Shown here: piece by piece, positions 1 through 10,560 of the stretch
Position numbering within the stretch: position 1 is the first letter of the stretch
How the letters are laid out: every line of letters starts with the position of its first letter
Source: Bolinopsis microptera
Taxonomy: Eukaryota; Ctenophora; Tentaculata; Lobata; Bolinopsidae
Direction of reading: 5' to 3'
DNA length: 45,000 bases
Assembly (NCBI RefSeq): GCF_026151205.1
Contig: NC_087080.1
Location: 269,812-314,811, forward strand
Notes under the pieces: model-generated
The model's input: only the letters and a program-made list of their open reading frames with translations
What the model was told of the DNA's origin: nothing
Database searches by the model: none
Position numbers and translations under genes: made by a program

Positions 1-2
1 AA

Positions 3-2894
3 CAGGAGTTAGCTCACTCAGCCTTCCTGCATCATAATGATGTTATCTCCTTGCAAGAGCATCGCCAACACCACAAAGAATCCCTAAGAATTGAAAACAT
101 CTTATCATATCAGCTCACCACTGCTTCTGCTACGAAGAATTCAGTTAATGCATCGGTTGGTGGTGTTGGGTTTCTTTTATCTCCTAGAATTCAGAAATCT
201 CTCCTATCTGTAGAGAAAGTTAATAGCAGAATCATCTTGCTCCATGTAAACGGGAATCCTCGCCTCACAGTCCTCTCATGTTATGCTCCTACTAACTGCA
301 GTGATATTGAAGAAAAAACTGCATTCTACAACGCTCTAACCAGGATCATCTCTAAGGTACCTCCTCACAACATGCTAGCAGTGTGCGGTGATTTCAACGC
401 GAAGCTCAGTAATAGCTACGGTTTCACATACCATATGTCAACCAACGACAACGGTGAACGACTACTGGATCTGGTAGACCAACACCAGCTGATAGTTGCT
501 AACCGCTGTTTCCAGAAACCGGCTAATAAAATTTGGACCTATGAAGACCCCAAAAGAGCAAAGCATCAAATTGACTTTGTACTCTGGCGGAAGAAGTGGG
601 CAAATAGTGTGAAGAACTGTCAAGCGTACAACATCATGCAAACTGTCGGTTCAGATCACCGGATTGTAACATGTTTTGTTCAAGCCAGCTACAGAGTCAA
701 CAAAACTCCAGCACGGGACCCTCTTAGGAGCATTGACTGGACTCCACTGATCCACGATTCCAACATGAAACACCAGTATGCAGTGGAAGTGAAAAACAGG
801 TACAGTGCACTCCTAGAGGAAGCAGAGCTCGAGTCCGACTACGACCTGCTCGTTAAAAGCGTTACAAGCACAGCACTTAAGGTGTTGCCAAAAAAGAGGA
901 AGAGGAAACGGGAAAATCCTTACAACGATCCTAATATTGCACACCATCGCAATATCCTAAAGGATGCGTCCCTGAGTCACAGGATTTCCCCCTCTTTTTC
1001 GTCCAAGGAAAAGCTTGAAGACGCAAAGAAGCAACTGGACGAAGCCTATAATACTGCTACTTCACAGCACATTCGACAACAGACTGACCTGCTGGAGAAA
1101 ACTAACCCTGAGCACAGGCATCGCAGCTCCTGGCACATCATCAGGCAACTAACATCTTCCGACACTGTGCCATACTGCAAAGTGCCAGGAGGCACTACCG
1201 AAGAACGGCTCAACATCTGGTTCGAGCACTTCAAGTCCCTTCTAGGCACAGAACAGCCTCCGCCGGACCTCACCCTCCCCTTCTTCAACCAGCGAGTCTC
1301 TGACACCCTGCCCATCAGCTGCTCATCCTTCAGCATGTCAGAACTCGACACGGTTCTGAAGTCCGCCAAGTCCTCCAAGTCACCCGGTCTAGATAGCATC
1401 CCTCCCTCAGTCTGGAAGCTTCCCCAGCTACGTGAAAACCTCCTCGGATTCTGTAATAAAGCACTCATGGATGGTGTGATCCCCCAAGCCTGGAAAACGG
1501 CCTCTATCATTCCTATCCCCAAAAAGGGTGATCTTACTAATCCAGGAAACTACCGTGGCATTTCACTGGCACCGGTTGCAGCGAAAGTTTTTAACAAGCT
1601 CATCCTCAACCGGATCTACCCATTCATTGATCCCCTCTTGCGGCCAAACCAAAATGGTTTCCGTAGAGGAAGATCCACACTCCCACAGGTCCTTGCCCTA
1701 CGTCGTATACTCGAGGAATGCAAGATCGGAAATCGTTCAGCCGCAATTGTGTTTGTCGATTTTTCGAAAGCGTTCGACAGCATTAACCGGGATGCCCTTT
1801 TCCACATCCTCTCCCTCTACGGTATCCCTACTCCACTTGTAGATGCTATCAGGCTTCTTTATGACTCATCGTTCTCTCGTGTCCAGACCATCGACGGCCA
1901 TACTGACTTTTTTAGGACACTTATTGGAGTTCTTCAAGGGGACACTCTAGCACCCTTTCTCTTCATCATCGTCCTTGACTATGTCCTCAGAAGCTGCATG
2001 GGTGACGAATTCGGTCTTACCATCGTGCCTAGGAAAAGCCGAAGAGTGCCTGCGGTCAAAATCACAGACCTTGACTTTGCTGATGATTTGGCCTTAATTT
2101 CAGACACCATAGAGCAAGTCCAACTTCTGCTGACAGACCTTGAAAATGCAGCCGCACAAGTTGGTCTTGCTATGAATGCTTCTAAGACCGAGTTCATGAC
2201 CATCAATATCCCTGACACTGTCGACTTACATTCTATCTCAGGCCGCCAGATTAAACAGGTTGATGACTTTAAATACCTCGGCTCTTTCATTGCGGACAGT
2301 AGAAAGGATTTCAACACAAGGAAAGGAATGGCCTGGTCAGCCTGTATTAAACTGCAAAAAGTCTGGTCCTCTGGCATTTCCGAACAACTGAAAGTCAAGT
2401 TCTTTAGAGCCTGTGTCGAACCAGTATTGCTCTATGGATCAGAGACATGGACCATAAACAAGCAGCTTGAGAAACGCCTCAACGGATGCTACACCCGTCT
2501 TTTAATGAAGGCCAAGAACATCTCGTGGAAGAAGCATCCAACCCTCAAGCAGATCTATGGCAACCTTCCATCTATTGCCTCAGTGGTTGCGTCGAGGCGT
2601 TCCAGATTTGCTGGGCATTGCATGAGAGCTTCTGACCAAGTTATCTCCACTATCCTCCCCTGGCGACTTGCCCAATCGGGCCGTGGAAGGAGACCACTCA
2701 CCTTCCTGGACGTAGTAGCTCGTGACACTGGGCTCCAGTTAGACGACCTTCGAACTGTTATGTGCGATCGAGACGTGTGGAGGCAGACAGTGAATGGGAT
2801 TTCGATTGAGGATCGCCAAACAACAAACAACATTATACTTACTGCTCGACATCTCAAAATGTGTTACTCAGCACTCATTTTCGAACAAATATAG
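3..2894 (+). CDS. APE-type non-LTR retrotransposon polyprotein (endonuclease + reverse transcriptase), 5' part outside window
   Basis: The frame is open from base 3 without an initiating Met, so the ORF enters from outside the window. Residue numbers count from base 51. An apurinic-like endonuclease comes first: a LQE-type acidic motif near base 51, CGDFNAK near residue 111, QIDF near 173 and GSDHR near 200. The reverse transcriptase follows: FVDFSKAFDS near 567, a GVLQGDTLAPFLF segment, and the catalytic FADD near 676. The C-terminal part has the LYGSETW and RRSRFAGH stretches typical of these LINE proteins. The product would nick target DNA and copy its own RNA. No stop or frameshift is seen up to the TAG at 2892. 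Clade is uncertain (RTE-like or a neighbouring group). The 3' UTR is short and runs into a minisatellite after about 55 bp. Confidence 0.9.
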   Translation, partial: QELAHSAFLHHNDVISLQEHRQHHKESLRIENILSYQLTTASATKNSVNASVGGVGFLLSPRIQKSLLSVEKVNSRIILLHVNGNPRLTVLSCYAPTNCSDIEEKTAFYNALTRIISKVPPHNMLAVCGDFNAKLSNSYGFTYHMSTNDNGERLLDLVDQHQLIVANRCFQKPANKIWTYEDPKRAKHQIDFVLWRKKWANSVKNCQAYNIMQTVGSDHRIVTCFVQASYRVNKTPARDPLRSIDWTPLIHDSNMKHQYAVEVKNRYSALLEEAELESDYDLLVKSVTSTALKVLPKKRKRKRENPYNDPNIAHHRNILKDASLSHRISPSFSSKEKLEDAKKQLDEAYNTATSQHIRQQTDLLEKTNPEHRHRSSWHIIRQLTSSDTVPYCKVPGGTTEERLNIWFEHFKSLLGTEQPPPDLTLPFFNQRVSDTLPISCSSFSMSELDTVLKSAKSSKSPGLDSIPPSVWKLPQLRENLLGFCNKALMDGVIPQAWKTASIIPIPKKGDLTNPGNYRGISLAPVAAKVFNKLILNRIYPFIDPLLRPNQNGFRRGRSTLPQVLALRRILEECKIGNRSAAIVFVDFSKAFDSINRDALFHILSLYGIPTPLVDAIRLLYDSSFSRVQTIDGHTDFFRTLIGVLQGDTLAPFLFIIVLDYVLRSCMGDEFGLTIVPRKSRRVPAVKITDLDFADDLALISDTIEQVQLLLTDLENAAAQVGLAMNASKTEFMTINIPDTVDLHSISGRQIKQVDDFKYLGSFIADSRKDFNTRKGMAWSACIKLQKVWSSGISEQLKVKFFRACVEPVLLYGSETWTINKQLEKRLNGCYTRLLMKAKNISWKKHPTLKQIYGNLPSIASVVASRRSRFAGHCMRASDQVISTILPWRLAQSGRGRRPLTFLDVVARDTGLQLDDLRTVMCDRDVWRQTVNGISIEDRQTTNNIILTARHLKMCYSALIFEQI

Positions 2895-2947
2895 CTTTAT
2901 ACATTTCAACGATGGATGGTGATTAATCACTTTACAATCAGCTGTCA

Positions 2948-3602
2948 GGGTAGCTAGGTATTCGGGTAGCTAGGTAGCCGGGTAGCTGGGTAGCTGGGTA
3001 GCTGGGTAGCCGGGTAGCTGAGTAGCTAGGTAGCTGGGTAGCTGGGTAGCTGGGTAGCTAGGTAGCTGGGTAGCTGGGTAGCCGGGTAGCTGGGTAACTG
3101 TGTAGCTGGGTAGCTAGGTAGCTAGGTAGCAGGGTAGCAGGGTAGCCGGGTAGCTGGGTAGCTGGGTAGCTGGGTAGTTGGGTAGCCGTGTAGCTGGGTA
3201 GCTGGGTAACTGGGTAGCCGGGTAACCGGGTAGCTGGGTAGCTGGGTAGCTGGGTAGCTGGGTAGCTGGGTAGCTGGGTAGCCGGGTAGCCGGGTAGCCG
3301 GGTAGCCGGGTAGCTGGGTAGCCGGGTAGCTGGAGAGCTGGGTAGCTGGGTAGCCGGGTAGCTGGGTAGCCGGGTAGCTGGGTAGCTGGGTAGCTGGGTA
3401 GCTGGGTAGCTGGGTAACTGGGTAGCTGGGTAGCTGGGTAGCTGGGTAGCTGGGTAGCTGGGTAGCTGGGTAGCCGGGTAGCTGGGTAGCTGGGTAGCTG
3501 GGTAGCCGGGTAGCTCGGTAGCTAAGTAGCTGGGTAGCTGGGTAGCCGGGTAGCTGGGTAGCCGGGTAGCTGATAGCTGGGTAGCTGGGTAGCTGGGTAC
3601 CC
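2948..3602. repeat. 8-bp minisatellite, GGGTAGCT unit (block 1)
   Basis: About 80 copies of GGGTAGCT with point variants (GCCGGGTA, GCTAGGTA, GCTGGGTT). The phase is kept almost throughout, so the minus strand reads as long Pro/Tyr/Ala/Thr-rich open frames (24-nt, 8-residue period). These are repeat translations, not genes. The array starts about 55 bp after the stop codon of the preceding LINE. Confidence 0.97.
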
Positions 3603-3616
3603 TCTCCAACTCTCAG

Positions 3617-5116
3617 ATGACCGGTATGTTTGCAGCAATTTCTAATCACGGGGGTGGGGACATTAACAAAATATCTCTCAGTAAATCTACAGCAAGACGA
3701 CATCGTGCTACTGCGAGGAAGGAGGTTGCTGCTACGATCAAGGAGAACTATACCTGTGACGTCGGTCAGATAAACTTCGACGGGAAGCTCCTACCAAACT
3801 TGTACGGTTTTGGGAAGGTGAACAGACTAGCTGTTGTCCTGATTCAGCATCCGGAGAACAAGATCCTCAGCATCACTAAGACTGAATCCTCGACTGGGAA
3901 GGTGGAGGCAGAGACGGTCAAAGCAGTCCTGGACGAGTGGGAGTTGACGGATAAGATCATAGCTTGTGGTTTCGATACCACATCCTCCAATACCGGGATA
4001 CGAAATGGGAGCTGTGTCCTTCTTCAGCAACTCCTTTCCCGTCAACTCCTGTGGCTCGCCTGCCGTCATCACATCATGGAGCTTGTGATTGGAGCAGCCT
4101 TCTTCCAGCTATTCGGGGACACGAAAGCTCCTGAAGTGGTCCTCTTCAAAACCCTAAAGAAGAAATGGGACTCTCTCAACCTGGACGACCTGAAGCTTCC
4201 GGAGATCCCTGCCGCCTACAAAGAAGAGACGGAAGACCTTCTTGCTTTCATCGACCTTCGGTTGTCACCTCAGCACGTGAAGAACCTGGCCAGAGGAGAC
4301 TACAAGGAATACCTGGAGCTCACGAAGATAATCCTTGGAGGTTCCATCGATAGGAAAAAGGGATACACTTACCACATCCAGAGACCAGGAGCAGACCACC
4401 ACGCTCGCTGGATGAGTAAAGCCATCTACATCCTGAAGATGTCACTTCTACGCCATCAGCTTGGACTTCACTGGAGGACGAAGAAGAAGATCCAACAAAT
4501 GGCGCTGTTTGCCGTCTTCGTTTACCTGGAAGCATGGTTCACCTCTGGATCACTCTTCTCTGCTGCTTCCAACGACCTCAAGCTGCACAGGAGAATCCAG
4601 AAGTTCTCGAAGGTGAACAAGAAGGTATCCTGTTCCACAGCTAGTGTTATCAACAGGCACACTTGGTACCTAACTGAAGATCTCGTCCCTCTGGCTGTGT
4701 TTGACGAATCCTTACCTTTGGAGACGAGGAACCTGATCGCAAAGAAGATTGGTCAACTTCCATCAGTCCTCCCTGAAATCAGAAAACCGACTCTTCCAGC
4801 CCTCGCTAAGGAATCTTCCCTGATTGATTTCGTCGGTCCTCGTTCAACCTTGATCTTCAGCCTACTTGAAGTTCCACACACATTCTTGGATGCTGAGGAT
4901 TGGATATCTACCCCTTCTTACAGCAAATCACGTAGTTTACTTCAGAAACTAACTCCTCTGAATGACTCATCAGAACGGGCACTAGCCTTAGCAACAAGAC
5001 TCAACTCACACATGACGAGAGACGAGGAGTCCTTTCAGGAGCTGGTCCAAGCGGTGGAGTCACACAGGAAGAGATTTGGACTGGAGACCAAGGACGATCT
5101 TAGGAAGCTTTATTAG
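3617..5116 (+). CDS. transposase-like protein with RNase H-type (hAT-like) motifs, 499 aa
   Basis: This is one uninterrupted frame. The ATG at 3617 lies 14 bp after the end of the minisatellite, so the true N-terminus may be missing. Visible motifs are FDGK near residue 54, FDTTSSNTG near 118-126, CRHHI near 148-152 and HHARWM near 262-267. A first Asp, a second Asp, then a Cys/His motif is the order seen in hAT-type DDE transposases (D, D, CxxH). I recognise the type as a widespread invertebrate transposon-derived family but cannot name it. No inverted repeats or target duplication were found around it. Absence of stops over 1.5 kb suggests a young or constrained copy. A fragment of a related copy lies downstream at 5380. 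Confidence 0.7.
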   Translation: MTGMFAAISNHGGGDINKISLSKSTARRHRATARKEVAATIKENYTCDVGQINFDGKLLPNLYGFGKVNRLAVVLIQHPENKILSITKTESSTGKVEAETVKAVLDEWELTDKIIACGFDTTSSNTGIRNGSCVLLQQLLSRQLLWLACRHHIMELVIGAAFFQLFGDTKAPEVVLFKTLKKKWDSLNLDDLKLPEIPAAYKEETEDLLAFIDLRLSPQHVKNLARGDYKEYLELTKIILGGSIDRKKGYTYHIQRPGADHHARWMSKAIYILKMSLLRHQLGLHWRTKKKIQQMALFAVFVYLEAWFTSGSLFSAASNDLKLHRRIQKFSKVNKKVSCSTASVINRHTWYLTEDLVPLAVFDESLPLETRNLIAKKIGQLPSVLPEIRKPTLPALAKESSLIDFVGPRSTLIFSLLEVPHTFLDAEDWISTPSYSKSRSLLQKLTPLNDSSERALALATRLNSHMTRDEESFQELVQAVESHRKRFGLETKDDLRKLY

Positions 5117-5379
5117 ATTTTATGTGTAAATGTTGTTTGATATTGATTTTATTTTATTCTTAAACATAAACTGTCGTATTTAATCTATTAGCAAACCAAA
5201 TATATACTTTGTCTTGACGTATCCTCGTTAGTCGTTAGTCTCGAAGAAATCATCAGACCTTATTAAAAGTGATCGGTTACCCTGTCAGTGACGAGCTATG
5301 AAGGAATTATTGGACCTCATCGATGCTGATCCTATCAGTGACGAGTTATGAAGAAATAAGAACCTCATTTAAATCCTAG

Positions 5380-5525
5380 TTTGACGAAAATATTCCTCTG
5401 GCAACGAAGATTAGACAGCTTGCTTGCGAAGGCATCCGAAAGCCAGGGTACCTAGATTATAACCTGCTGACTTCTTTTAACGATTTTAAAGGATCAGTTC
5501 CACTTTTACAGGCAAAATCCATATG
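5380..5525 (+). pseudogene. fragment of a second copy of the transposase-like protein
   Basis: The frame starting at base 5380 reads FDENIPLATKIRQL and then GIRKP before a TGA near 5524. This resembles the C-terminal part of the protein encoded at 3617-5116 (FDESLPLETRN ... EIRKP, near residue 355-390). The match is diverged and covers only about 45 codons, so this is the remnant of a related, older copy, not a duplicated end of the intact gene. Confidence 0.6.
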
Positions 5526-5580
5526 ATTGTTGTTTTAAGGATGAAGGAATGTGTTTAGAGCTCTGAAACTGTGATACTCA

Positions 5581-5758
5581 AATAGTAATGGTAGAAAAAG
5601 GTTAACTTTAGTCGAAGTCTCATGTCTCTACGACCTTTAGTTTTGGCGCAACAAATCTCGCGGCGGAGGCGCGAGACGCGAGATCCGGTGCGCCTAAACC
5701 AAGCGCCGTGGAGACTTGAGACTTTGACTAAAGTTAACCTTTTTCTACCATTACTATT
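5581..5758. repeat. nested inverted repeat (MITE-like fold-back)
   Basis: The left arm beginning AATAGTAATGGTAGAAAAAG pairs with the right arm ending CTTTTTCTACCATTACTATT. The arms match for about 45 bp with few mismatches. A second GC-rich palindrome sits inside (GGCGCA ... TGCGCC and ATCTCGCG ... CGCGAGAT, 5643-5696). It could be a small non-autonomous transposon or a strong RNA hairpin. I saw no clear target duplication. Confidence 0.75.
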
Positions 5759-5980
5759 AGACCCCAAACTGTTGGAGCACTAAAAGCACTCCTTCATGCC
5801 TAAATTGATGATATGAAGATTTTTACCTGTTAAAAATTGATGAAAAAAATGGGCGTGGCATGTGGGGGTGTTTCCGGTTGGAGTTGAAGCTTCAAAATTT
5901 TTTTGGTAGTTATTTGGCCTAAGGAACAACAGATAAGCCTATCGCCGTAATTATTGGATAATATTTTTGTTTTATGAACC

Positions 5981-6607
5981 GGGCTACTGGGTAGCTGGGT
6001 AGCTGGGTAGCTGGGTAGCTGGGTAGCCGGGTAGCTTGGTAGCTGGGTAGCTGGGTAGCTGGGTAGCTGGGTAGCTGGGTAGCTGGGTAGCTGGGTAGCT
6101 GGGTAGCCGGGTAGCTGGGTAGCTGGGTAGATGGGTAGCCGGGTAGCTGGGTAGTTGGGTAGCTGGTTAGCTAGGTAGCCGGGTAGCTGAGTAGCTGGGT
6201 AGCTGGGTAGCTGGGTAGCTGGGTAGCTGGGTAGCTGGGTAGCCGGGTAGCTGGGTAGCTGGGTAGCTGGGTAGCTGGGTAGCTGGGTAGCTGGGTAGCT
6301 GGGTAGCTGGGTAGCTGGGTAGCTGGGTAGCTGGGTAGCCGGGTAGCTGAGTAGCTGGGTAGCTGGGTAGCCGGGTAGCTGTGTAGCTGGGTAGCTGGGT
6401 AGTTGGGTAGCTGGGTAGTTGGGTAAATGGGTAGCTGGGTAAATGGGTAGCTGGGTAGCTGGGTAGCCGGGTAGCTGGGTAGCCGGATAGCTGGGTAGCT
6501 GGGTAGCTGGGTAGCTGGGTAGCTGGGTAGCCGGGTAGCCGGGTAGCTGGGTAGCCGGGTAGCCGGGTAGCTGGGTAGCTGGGTAGCTGGGTAGCTGCGT
6601 AGCTGGG
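5981..6607. repeat. 8-bp minisatellite, GGGTAGCT unit (block 2)
   Basis: Same unit and same orientation as the block at 2948. It ends exactly at the 5' edge of a hAT element, whose flanking 8-bp duplication TAGCTGGG (6600-6607 and 7887-7894) is itself a permuted repeat unit. Blocks 2 and 3 were therefore one array before the insertion. Confidence 0.97.
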
Positions 6608-7886
6608 CAGGGGTGTAGGAATGATTTTCTTCATGAGGGGGCCAAAATCTTAGAGTTTTTCAAATTTAGCATGCGCTTTGGCCACAGCCTGAAAACGTGT
6701 AAAAGGCCTAGCTGAGCAATTTGGCAATAGAGATCATTTTCAAACACAGTTTCAAGAATGATTAAAATAATACGATTTTAAATGCATTTTAATTATTAGG
6801 GCCTGCAAGCAGCTCTTGCGAAATAAGTGTAGTTCGAAAAATGGGTGCCTATTGCATTCTCTGGAAAAGAATTTCAGGAAATTTGCTTCCAGAATTGAAA
6901 TCTAGCAATGTGAAATGATAAATCCAAAAAGATTTTGTTGTGCCCATTTAATTAAGGGTCAAAGGAAATGTCCTGCAAATTTTGAAAAATATTCTTACAG
7001 TTATAGGTCTCACTCTCAAAGAGGGTACAACATGCAAGGAAGGAGAAACTGGAACAATTCTTGGAAAATTTGTTTTAAGGAACGAATTCTAGCAATGAGG
7101 TAATGTAAATTTGGACTACAAGGGGCAAACTGTGTCTTACTAATTTACTCCCACGGCATAAAAAAGTAATCAGTAATGTTATCTGAATTTTATACTCGCT
7201 AGGCTTCTGAACTTCTGATGAATCCAGACATGTAATATGTTTTGTTTTAAAGACCCGAGGGCCACTGTGTCCTGCTAATTTACTCCCACGGCATAAAAGA
7301 GTAATCAGTAATGTTATCTGAATTTTATAATCGCTAGGCTTCTGAACTTCTGATGAATCCTGACATGTAATATGTTTTGTTTTAAAGACCTTTTATTCAC
7401 ACACCAAAACTTTAAATTTTATCAAATTACAAATGTCCTAATATATACATTTTACGTCTCTTATTAAGTTAAAAAGTCAGGGGTGCAGCCGTTGTACTTC
7501 AATTAAAATAATTGATCACGCCGGATCACGATGTTATTTTATCAAAATCAGCTACCCGTTTAATATCAGAATATGTAATATAAATTAACAGGTTTCTGGT
7601 TCATTGAAAGATTCTGGTATTGAAATTACTGAACACGGCATAGAAGAGTAACCAGCAATGTTATCTGAATTTTATAATCGCTAGGTTCCTGAACTTCTGA
7701 TGAATCCTGACATGTAATATCGGAATATGTAATATAGATTATCAGATTTCATGTTCATGCCAGCTCACAGCTGGATTGTATCCTGCTAATTTACTTGAAA
7801 AAGTTGGCCCCTTTTCGCCCCTTTTCCAGATTTTATGGGGGGGGGGGGCGGTCGCCCCCCCTGCCCCCACTCTTCCTACACCCCTG
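6608..7886. mobile_element. non-autonomous hAT-type DNA transposon
   Basis: The left end is CAGGGGTGTAGGAATGATTT; the right end is the inverse complement of CAGGGGTGTAGGAA. The element is flanked by a perfect 8-bp duplication, TAGCTGGG, at 6600-6607 and 7887-7894. CAGGGG-type ends with 8-bp duplications are the hAT signature. No transposase frame is present; the interior is AT-rich. A segment containing CCCACGGCATAAAA recurs at about 7150 and 7270 and a diverged copy starts near 7630. The right subterminal region is an extreme G/C palindrome (7840-7870). The same ends, in opposite orientation, bound the element at 31372-32707. Confidence 0.9.
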
Positions 7887-9714
7887 TAGCTGGGTAGCTG
7901 GGTAGCTGGGTAGCTGGGTAGCCGGGTAGCCGGGTAGCTGGGTAGCTGGGTAGCTGGGTAGCTGGGTAGCCGGGTAGCTGGGTAGTTGGGTAGCTGGGTA
8001 GCTAGGTAGCTGGGTAGCTGAGTAGCTGGGTAGCTAGGTAGCCGGGTAGCCGGGTAGCTGGGTAGCTGAGTAGCTGGGTAGCTGGGTAGTTGGGTAGCTG
8101 GGTAGCTGGGTAGCTGGGTAGCTGGGTAGCTGGGTAGCTGGGTAGCTGGGTAGCTGGGTAGCTGGGTAGCTGGGTAGCCGGGTAGCTGGGTAGCTGGGTA
8201 GCTGGGTAGCTGGGTAGCTGGGTAGCTGGGTAGCCGGGTAGCTGGGTAGCTGGGTAGCTGGGTAGCTGGGTAGGTGGGTAGCCGGGTAGCTGGGTAGCTG
8301 GGTAGCTAGGTAGCTGGGTAGCTGGGTAGCTGGGTAGCTGGGTAGCTGGGTAGCTGGGTAGCTGGGTAGCTGGGTAGCCGGGTAGCTGGGTAGGTGGGTA
8401 GCCGGGTAGCTGGGTAGCTGGGTAGCTGGGTAGCTGGGTAGTTGGGTAGCTGGGTAGCCGGGTAGCTGGGTAGCTGGGTAGCCGGGTAGCTGGGTAGCCG
8501 GGTAGCTGGGTAGGTGGGTAGCCGGGTAGCTGGGTAGCTGGGTAGCTGGGTAGCTGGGTAGCTGGGTAGCTGGGTAGCCGGGTAGCTGGGTAGGTGGGTA
8601 GCCGGGTAGCTGGGTAGCTGGGTAGCTGGGTAGCTGGGTAGCTGGGTAGCTGGGTAGCTGGGTAGCTGGGTAGCTGGGTAGCTGGGTAGCTGGGTAGCCG
8701 GGTAGCTGGGTAGCCGGGTAGGTGGGTAGCCGGGTAGCTGGGAAGCTGGGTAGCTGGGTAGCTGGGTAGCTGGGTAGCTGGGTAGCCGGGTAGCCGGGTA
8801 GCTGGGTAGCTGGGTAGCCGGGTAGCTGGGTAGCTGGGTAGTTGGGTAGCTGGGTAGCTGGGTAGCTGGGTAGCTGGGTAGCTGGGTAGCTGGGTAGCCG
8901 GGTAGCTGGGTAGCTGGGTAGCTGGGTAGCTGAGTAGCTGGGTAGCCGGGTAGCCGGGTAGCTGGGTAGCCGGGTAGCTGGGTAGCTGGGTAGCTGGGTA
9001 GCCGGGTAGCTGGGTAGCTGGGTAGCTTGGTAGCTGGGTAGCTGGGTAGCTGGGTAGCTGGGTAGCAGGGTAGCTGGGTAGCTGGGTAGCTGGGTAGCTG
9101 GGTAGCCGGGTAGCTGGGTAGCTCGGTAGCCGGGTAGCTGGGTAGCTGGGTAGCTGTGTAGCTGGGTAGCTGGGTAGCCGGGTAGCTGGGTAGCTGGGTA
9201 GCTGGGTAGCCGGGTAGCTTGGTAGCTGGGTAGCCGGGTAGCCGGGTAGCTGGGTAGCTGGGTAGCTGGGTAGCTGGGTAGCTGGGTAGCTGGGTAGCTG
9301 GGTAGCTGGGTAGCTGGGTAGCTGGGTAGCTGGGTAGTTGGGTAGCTGGGTAGCTGGGTAGCTGGGTAGCTGGGTAGCTGGGTAGCTGGGTAGCTGGGTA
9401 GCTGGGTAGCTGGGTAGCTGGGTAGCTGGGTAGTTGGGTAGCCGGGTAGCCGGGTAGCTGGGTAGCTGGGTAGCCGGGTAGCTGGGTAGCTGGGTAGCTG
9501 GGTAGCTGGGTAGCTGGGTAGCTGGGTAGCTGGGTAGCTGGGTAGCTGGGTAGCTAGGTAGCTGGGTAGCTGGGTAGCCGGGTAGCCGGGTAGCTGGGTA
9601 GCCGGGTAGCTGGGTAGCTGGGTAGCTGGGTAGCTGGGTAGCTGGGTAGCTGGGTAGCTGGGTAGCTGGGTAGCCGGGTAGCTGGGTAGCTGGGTAGCTG
9701 GGTAGCTGGGTAGC
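7887..9714. repeat. 8-bp minisatellite, GGGTAGCT unit (block 3)
   Basis: About 228 copies, continuing block 2 in phase after the hAT insertion. Common variants are GCCGGGTA and a GGTGGGTA type that recurs at intervals (about 8275, 8395, 8515, 8595, 8725), pointing to local amplification of larger sub-blocks. Two very long minus-strand frames here (more than 560 codons of LPSYPATQ repeats) are repeat translations only. Confidence 0.97.
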
Positions 9715-10325
9715 CGAGGTAGTGCTGGAAAACTTTCCAAATTTTACCAAATTACTGATAGTTGACCAAAACTGTCGACGAGTTCATTTCTGCGCGCGTC
9801 TTGGTAGATTATAAATCTACAAGTTTCTGTTTGGCATTAATTATAAACGTTGTGATATCATAAAAAGGCTAATTTACTGTGATTCAAGCCTCGTCAAATC
9901 CCTCGTCAAATTTTAATCTTAAGCTTTTAGATCCATATATTTTATATTTTAGATATTTAAAATAAAACAGTGTAGTTAGGCGAGTTTACTTCTTGATTTT
10001 GTAACTCAATCTTGTCAACATATAACCAATTTAAAATACTGAACCAATTTAGACATGAAGAGTCGTCTACAATTTTGTGAATCTAATTAGCGATCAGGGC
10101 GAGCTGGGAATGACTAATTAGTAACCATGGTAACGAGCAAGTAACACCTCCTCGTCTGACAGGTGGTGCTCTAACTAGAGGGTGTGAAGATACCCAGTCC
10201 TCTATTCCTCTTCTCACTAAACCACCTTTACTTCAAATCCTCCTCACAAACCAGAGTCTAGCAACTTAGTAACCTAGTAACCAGCTATAGCTACCAGAAC
10301 GAACCTCCGACTAAACATCAAAACA
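9715..10325. other. intergenic stretch, probable promoter/5' UTR of the following gene
   Basis: No reading frame or repeat of note up to about 10140. The stretch 10140-10325 is less AT-rich, lacks ATG codons close to the start and leads into the first exon at 10326. I see no clear TATA box. Confidence 0.4.
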
Positions 10326-10367
10326 TGGGAGGTGCTGTATTGTTTGTCCTGTTTTCTTGTGTCCAGG
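10326..10367 (+). CDS. exon 1 (signal peptide) of a putative secreted protein
   Basis: The ATG at 10326 gives MGGAVLFVLFSCVQ, a short hydrophobic stretch like the core of a signal peptide, followed at once by a consensus donor (CAG|GTACGTG) in phase 0. The next acceptor that keeps the frame is TTACAG|GTG at 11096/11097. The two-exon model is inference from splice sites and frame only. Confidence 0.5.
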
Positions 10368-10417
10368 TACGTGCTGCCTAGTGTTACTATGGTAACTAAC
10401 TTACTCAATTATGGTTA

Positions 10418-10560
10418 TTGTAAAATAGTTATTTTAACTATGATAACTATACTACTATTATTTTTTGTAATTTATAGCGCACCTATGGTAACTGTTATTC
10501 TTTCTTACTTTTAGTGTAACTATGGTAACTGTTATTCTTTTTTACTTGTAGTGTAACTAT
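10418..10560. repeat. left copy of a ~143-bp direct repeat flanking the SINE
   Basis: The segment starting ATTGTAAAATAGTTATTTTA and ending TAGTGTAACTAT recurs nearly unchanged at 10829-10974, with the SINE exactly between the copies. Confidence 0.85.

Larger units (their letters stand above)
5117..5980. other. spacer between transposase-like ORF and minisatellite block 2
   Basis: No intact gene. It holds a partial tandem pair of a sequence containing CAGTGACGAG (about 5284 and 5335), a transposase fragment (5380-5525), a nested palindrome (5581-5758) and AT-rich sequence up to the restart of the 8-bp array at about 5981. Confidence 0.7.

Noticed and set aside
8002-9750. Two minus-strand frames of more than 560 codons, Pro/Tyr/Ala/Thr-rich
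   Set aside because: They are the 8-bp minisatellite read in frame (8-residue period). They start and end with the array and have no splice or promoter support.
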